A stretch of 15,965 nt of DNA from an uncultured Acholeplasmataceae bacterium (GTDB taxonomy: Bacteria; Bacillota_I; Bacilli_A; Acholeplasmatales; Acholeplasmataceae): positions 1-15,965 of the forward strand of contig CALKAH010000114.1 of assembly GCA_937983315.1 (NCBI GenBank), read 5' to 3'. The notes under the pieces are model-generated. The model had not been told where the DNA came from and made no database searches. It saw only the letters and a program-made list of their open reading frames with translations. Both the position numbers and the translations under genes were made by a program. Below, in pieces: positions 14,262-15,965 of the stretch; position 1 is the first letter of the stretch; each line of letters starts with the position of its first letter.

Positions 14262-14288
14262 ACAAAAAAGTGGATGCGTTATCCACTT
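14262..14288 (-). terminator. Rho-independent terminator after the Nudix gene
   Basis: On the minus strand AAGTGGAT and ATCCACTT form eight perfect pairs around the loop AACGC, followed by TTTTGTT. The first arm overlaps the Nudix stop codon, so the hairpin closes unit A immediately. Confidence 0.88.
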
Positions 14289-14829
14289 ATTTTAACTGTT
14301 CTTGTTTTGCAAGATTGCTATGAGCATCACGCGTGATGCGTAAATCGAAAAGTAATGTGATGAGACTCTTGTGATAAGGTATAAACGTTCCTTGATCAAT
14401 CATGGATAGAATCTCTTGAAGTGAAGCCCACTTCACCTGTTGAACTTCTTCATATTGTAGTTTTAATGTAGAAAGATCAAGATCTCTTTCAATCAAATAC
14501 ATATCATCATAACCAAAGGAAAAAGGAATAGTGAGCACAGGGCGTTCGTTACCAAGATCAATGGATAAACCGAGTTCTTCTAAGACTTCACGCTCAGCAG
14601 CTTTTCTCGATGTATCCCCTGCTTGAGAACTTCCTCCTACTGTGATATCCCACATATTGGACCATCCCTTTTTAAAGGGTTGTCTTTGTTGAATGAGCAT
14701 CTCACCTTTTGAGTTAAAAATGCACACATGAACGACTAAGTGATAATAACCTTGAGGAACTTTTTTTCCTCGCTCTAACGTCTTTCCTGTTAACTGTCTA
14801 TTATGATCGTATAAATCCCAAAGTTCCAT
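14287..14829 (-). CDS. Nudix hydrolase
   Basis: A 180-residue cytoplasmic Nudix protein that would hydrolyse a nucleoside diphosphate linked to another group. The Nudix box spans G66-L88: G, five residues, D72 where Glu is usual, seven residues, then R80-E81-V-L-E84-E85-L-G-L. The metal-binding REVLEE core is intact; E to D at the first position is a mild variant. The N-terminus (ELWDLYDHNRQLTG, then HLVVHVCIFNSKGEMLIQQR) is like the YfcD / isopentenyl-diphosphate-isomerase-like Nudix subgroup rather than MutT. The frame also opens at 14859, inside the kinase gene, but GGTGA four bases before 14829 gives the same spacing as at etfA and the dehydrogenase gene, so 14829 is preferred. It starts four bases after the nahK stop, so the two are co-translated. 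Substrate unknown; a sugar nucleotide is a guess from context. Confidence 0.88.
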   Translation of the reverse strand: MELWDLYDHNRQLTGKTLERGKKVPQGYYHLVVHVCIFNSKGEMLIQQRQPFKKGWSNMWDITVGGSSQAGDTSRKAAEREVLEELGLSIDLGNERPVLTIPFSFGYDDMYLIERDLDLSTLKLQYEEVQQVKWASLQEILSMIDQGTFIPYHKSLITLLFDLRITRDAHSNLAKQEQLK

Positions 14830-14833
14830 ATGC

Positions 14834-15910
14834 TCACCGGTACTTTCTGACAATCGCATCCATCTCAGGTTTGCGTTCTTCGAAGCGTTTCACAAGTGTT
14901 AATTGACTCATCGCACGTTCAAGATTATGTTTGGGACGATGAATCTTAAAATAATGATCACCGAGAAGATAGTCCATCAAAAAGCGCATACCAAGTTCTA
15001 AAGTAATCAAAATGGCACTATCACTTAAATGCTCAAATTCAGTTTCAGTCATGGTCTTTTTCAAAGGTTTGATAAACCCACGCGTGAAAGCATCATAATA
15101 ATCAAGATTGACATCAATCAAAGAAAGATCGGTTTCATCCTCTTTCGCAGTGCTACATCCAAACCGTATGGCATCGCCAAAATCATAGAGCAAACTACCT
15201 GGCATCACAGTATCTAAATCAACCAAACACTTGACCTTGGGCTCATCTTTATCAAAAAGAATATTATTGATCTTTGTGTCATTATGTGTGACACGTAGTG
15301 GGATGGTTTTATTCTCAATACCTTTGACAACAAGATGCATGAAGGATGCACGTTCATGAATAAAATGAATCCATGGTTTGGCTTCTTCAATGCGCTCAGG
15401 AATCGCTTGTTTAAGCGATTCAATGAAATGAAGATAGCGCTTAGGTGTATGATGAAAATCATTAATGGTTTCATATAAAAGATTCGCATCAAAGGAATGA
15501 AGTCGGTGTTGAAATTCACCAAAAGCTTCTCCTGCAAGTTCAAGATATCTGGCATCTGGAACTTGTTCATATGAAACAGAATTTTTAACAAAGTGATAAA
15601 GACGATAATATCCTCGTTCTTCTTTAATGAATGATTCACCTTCTAAAGTGGGAACATACGTTAAAACTTTATCTTTCCAGTCGATGCCCTCTTTTTCATA
15701 TTGGCTTTTGATATGTTCAGTAACCAGTTCGATATTTCTCATCAACTCTGGAATTTTCTTAAAGACTGCTGGGTTAATCCATTGTAAAATGTATTGGCGA
15801 AACGGCTTTTCGCACGTAACTAAATAGGTTTCATTGATGTGTCCAAATCCAAATTTTTCATGTGAATCATATGTTCCTTCATACAAAAAACGTTCAATAA
15901 TTGTTCTCAT
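14834..15910 (-). CDS. nahK: N-acetylhexosamine 1-kinase (NahK family)
   Basis: A 358-residue kinase of the aminoglycoside-phosphotransferase fold, matching the Bifidobacterium NahK/LnpB sequence closely by memory over its whole length. NahK phosphorylates GlcNAc or GalNAc at the anomeric carbon with ATP. Shared signatures are FGFGHINETYLVT (20-32, nucleotide loop), LMRNIELVTEHI (56-67), RVTHNDTKINNILFD (206-220, with catalytic D211 and N216), DLDTVMPGS (231-239, metal-binding D231/D233) and FGDAIRFGCSTAKEDE (244-259). The ATG at 15910 follows GGGG seven bases upstream; the promoter is lost because only ten genomic bases remain before adapter sequence. It is coupled to the Nudix gene. In bifidobacteria this kinase works with a galacto-N-biose phosphorylase, an uridylyltransferase and an epimerase; none is in the window, so the fate of the hexosamine-1-phosphate is unknown. 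Confidence 0.9.
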   Translation of the reverse strand: MRTIIERFLYEGTYDSHEKFGFGHINETYLVTCEKPFRQYILQWINPAVFKKIPELMRNIELVTEHIKSQYEKEGIDWKDKVLTYVPTLEGESFIKEERGYYRLYHFVKNSVSYEQVPDARYLELAGEAFGEFQHRLHSFDANLLYETINDFHHTPKRYLHFIESLKQAIPERIEEAKPWIHFIHERASFMHLVVKGIENKTIPLRVTHNDTKINNILFDKDEPKVKCLVDLDTVMPGSLLYDFGDAIRFGCSTAKEDETDLSLIDVNLDYYDAFTRGFIKPLKKTMTETEFEHLSDSAILITLELGMRFLMDYLLGDHYFKIHRPKHNLERAMSQLTLVKRFEERKPEMDAIVRKYR

Positions 15911-15920
15911 AGTCTACCCC

Positions 15921-15965
15921 AGATCGGAAGAGCACACGTCTGAACTCCAGTCACCGAATACGATC
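15921..15965. other. Illumina TruSeq adapter read-through (artefact)
   Basis: Bases 15921-15954 are the standard TruSeq adapter (AGATCGGAAGAGCACACGTC then TGAACTCCAGTCAC). The next eight bases (15955-15962, CGAATACG) sit where the i7 index belongs, and the final ATC is the start of the constant sequence after it. This is library sequence, not genome; genomic sequence ends at about 15920. Confidence 0.98.

Noticed and set aside
1..15965. UGA read as tryptophan, as in mycoplasmas
   Set aside because: Several genes end cleanly at TGA at the expected family length, and conserved Trp positions are TGG.
1..15965. CRISPR array, tRNA, rRNA or phage genes
   Set aside because: No regularly spaced repeats, cloverleaf-like segments or phage proteins were found in the short intergenic gaps.

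Overview
The window looks like one short-read contig from a low-GC, Gram-positive-type bacterium (Bacillota, possibly a Mollicutes-like or Erysipelotrichia-like lineage). The evidence is AT-rich genes with strong purine-rich ribosome binding sites, UGA used as a normal stop (rpiR, etfA, the FN3-like gene, nahK) while Trp is read from UGG, an RpiR regulator, lipoproteins, and an Etf-linked 2-hydroxyacid dehydrogenase typical of anaerobic Firmicutes. The exact lineage is inference. The left edge cuts an IS30-type insertion sequence, and the last 45 bases are Illumina adapter, not genome.

Apart from the transposase, every gene is on the minus strand, so transcription runs from high to low coordinates in five units separated by convincing rho-independent terminators. 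Unit A (15910-14287) is an N-acetylhexosamine 1-kinase (NahK family) followed by a Nudix hydrolase. Unit B (14146-10108) is a membrane-anchored protein with FN3-like repeats, an MscS-family mechanosensitive channel, and a CASTOR/POLLUX-like RCK ion channel. Unit C (about 9960-5443) is a small lipoprotein, a secreted phosphodiester glycosidase (NAGPA domain), a ROK-family sugar-kinase-like protein and a PIG-L family deacetylase. Unit D (5295-1902) is etfB, etfA with an N-terminal iron-sulfur domain, and a GlcD/LctD-type FAD dehydrogenase. Unit E (1718-873) is an RpiR/MurR-type regulator with an SIS domain. Its stop codon appears to lie on the outermost bases of the IS30 element.

Two themes emerge. 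The first is amino-sugar handling: NAGPA glycosidase, ROK kinase-like protein, PIG-L deacetylase, NahK and an SIS-domain regulator all belong to families that act on N-acetylhexosamines or sugar phosphates. Unit C reads as a possible uncharacterised route for opening, phosphorylating and deacetylating GlcNAc-type glycans, although no transporter is present. The second is energy and ion homeostasis: unit D is a likely NAD/ferredoxin-linked electron-confurcating 2-hydroxyacid (probably lactate) dehydrogenase, and unit B pairs two different channels with an extracytoplasmic FN3-like protein. No tRNA, rRNA, CRISPR array or phage gene was seen. No gene-free stretch exceeds 300 bases; the longest gaps (about 140-185 bases) hold promoters, terminators and palindromes.
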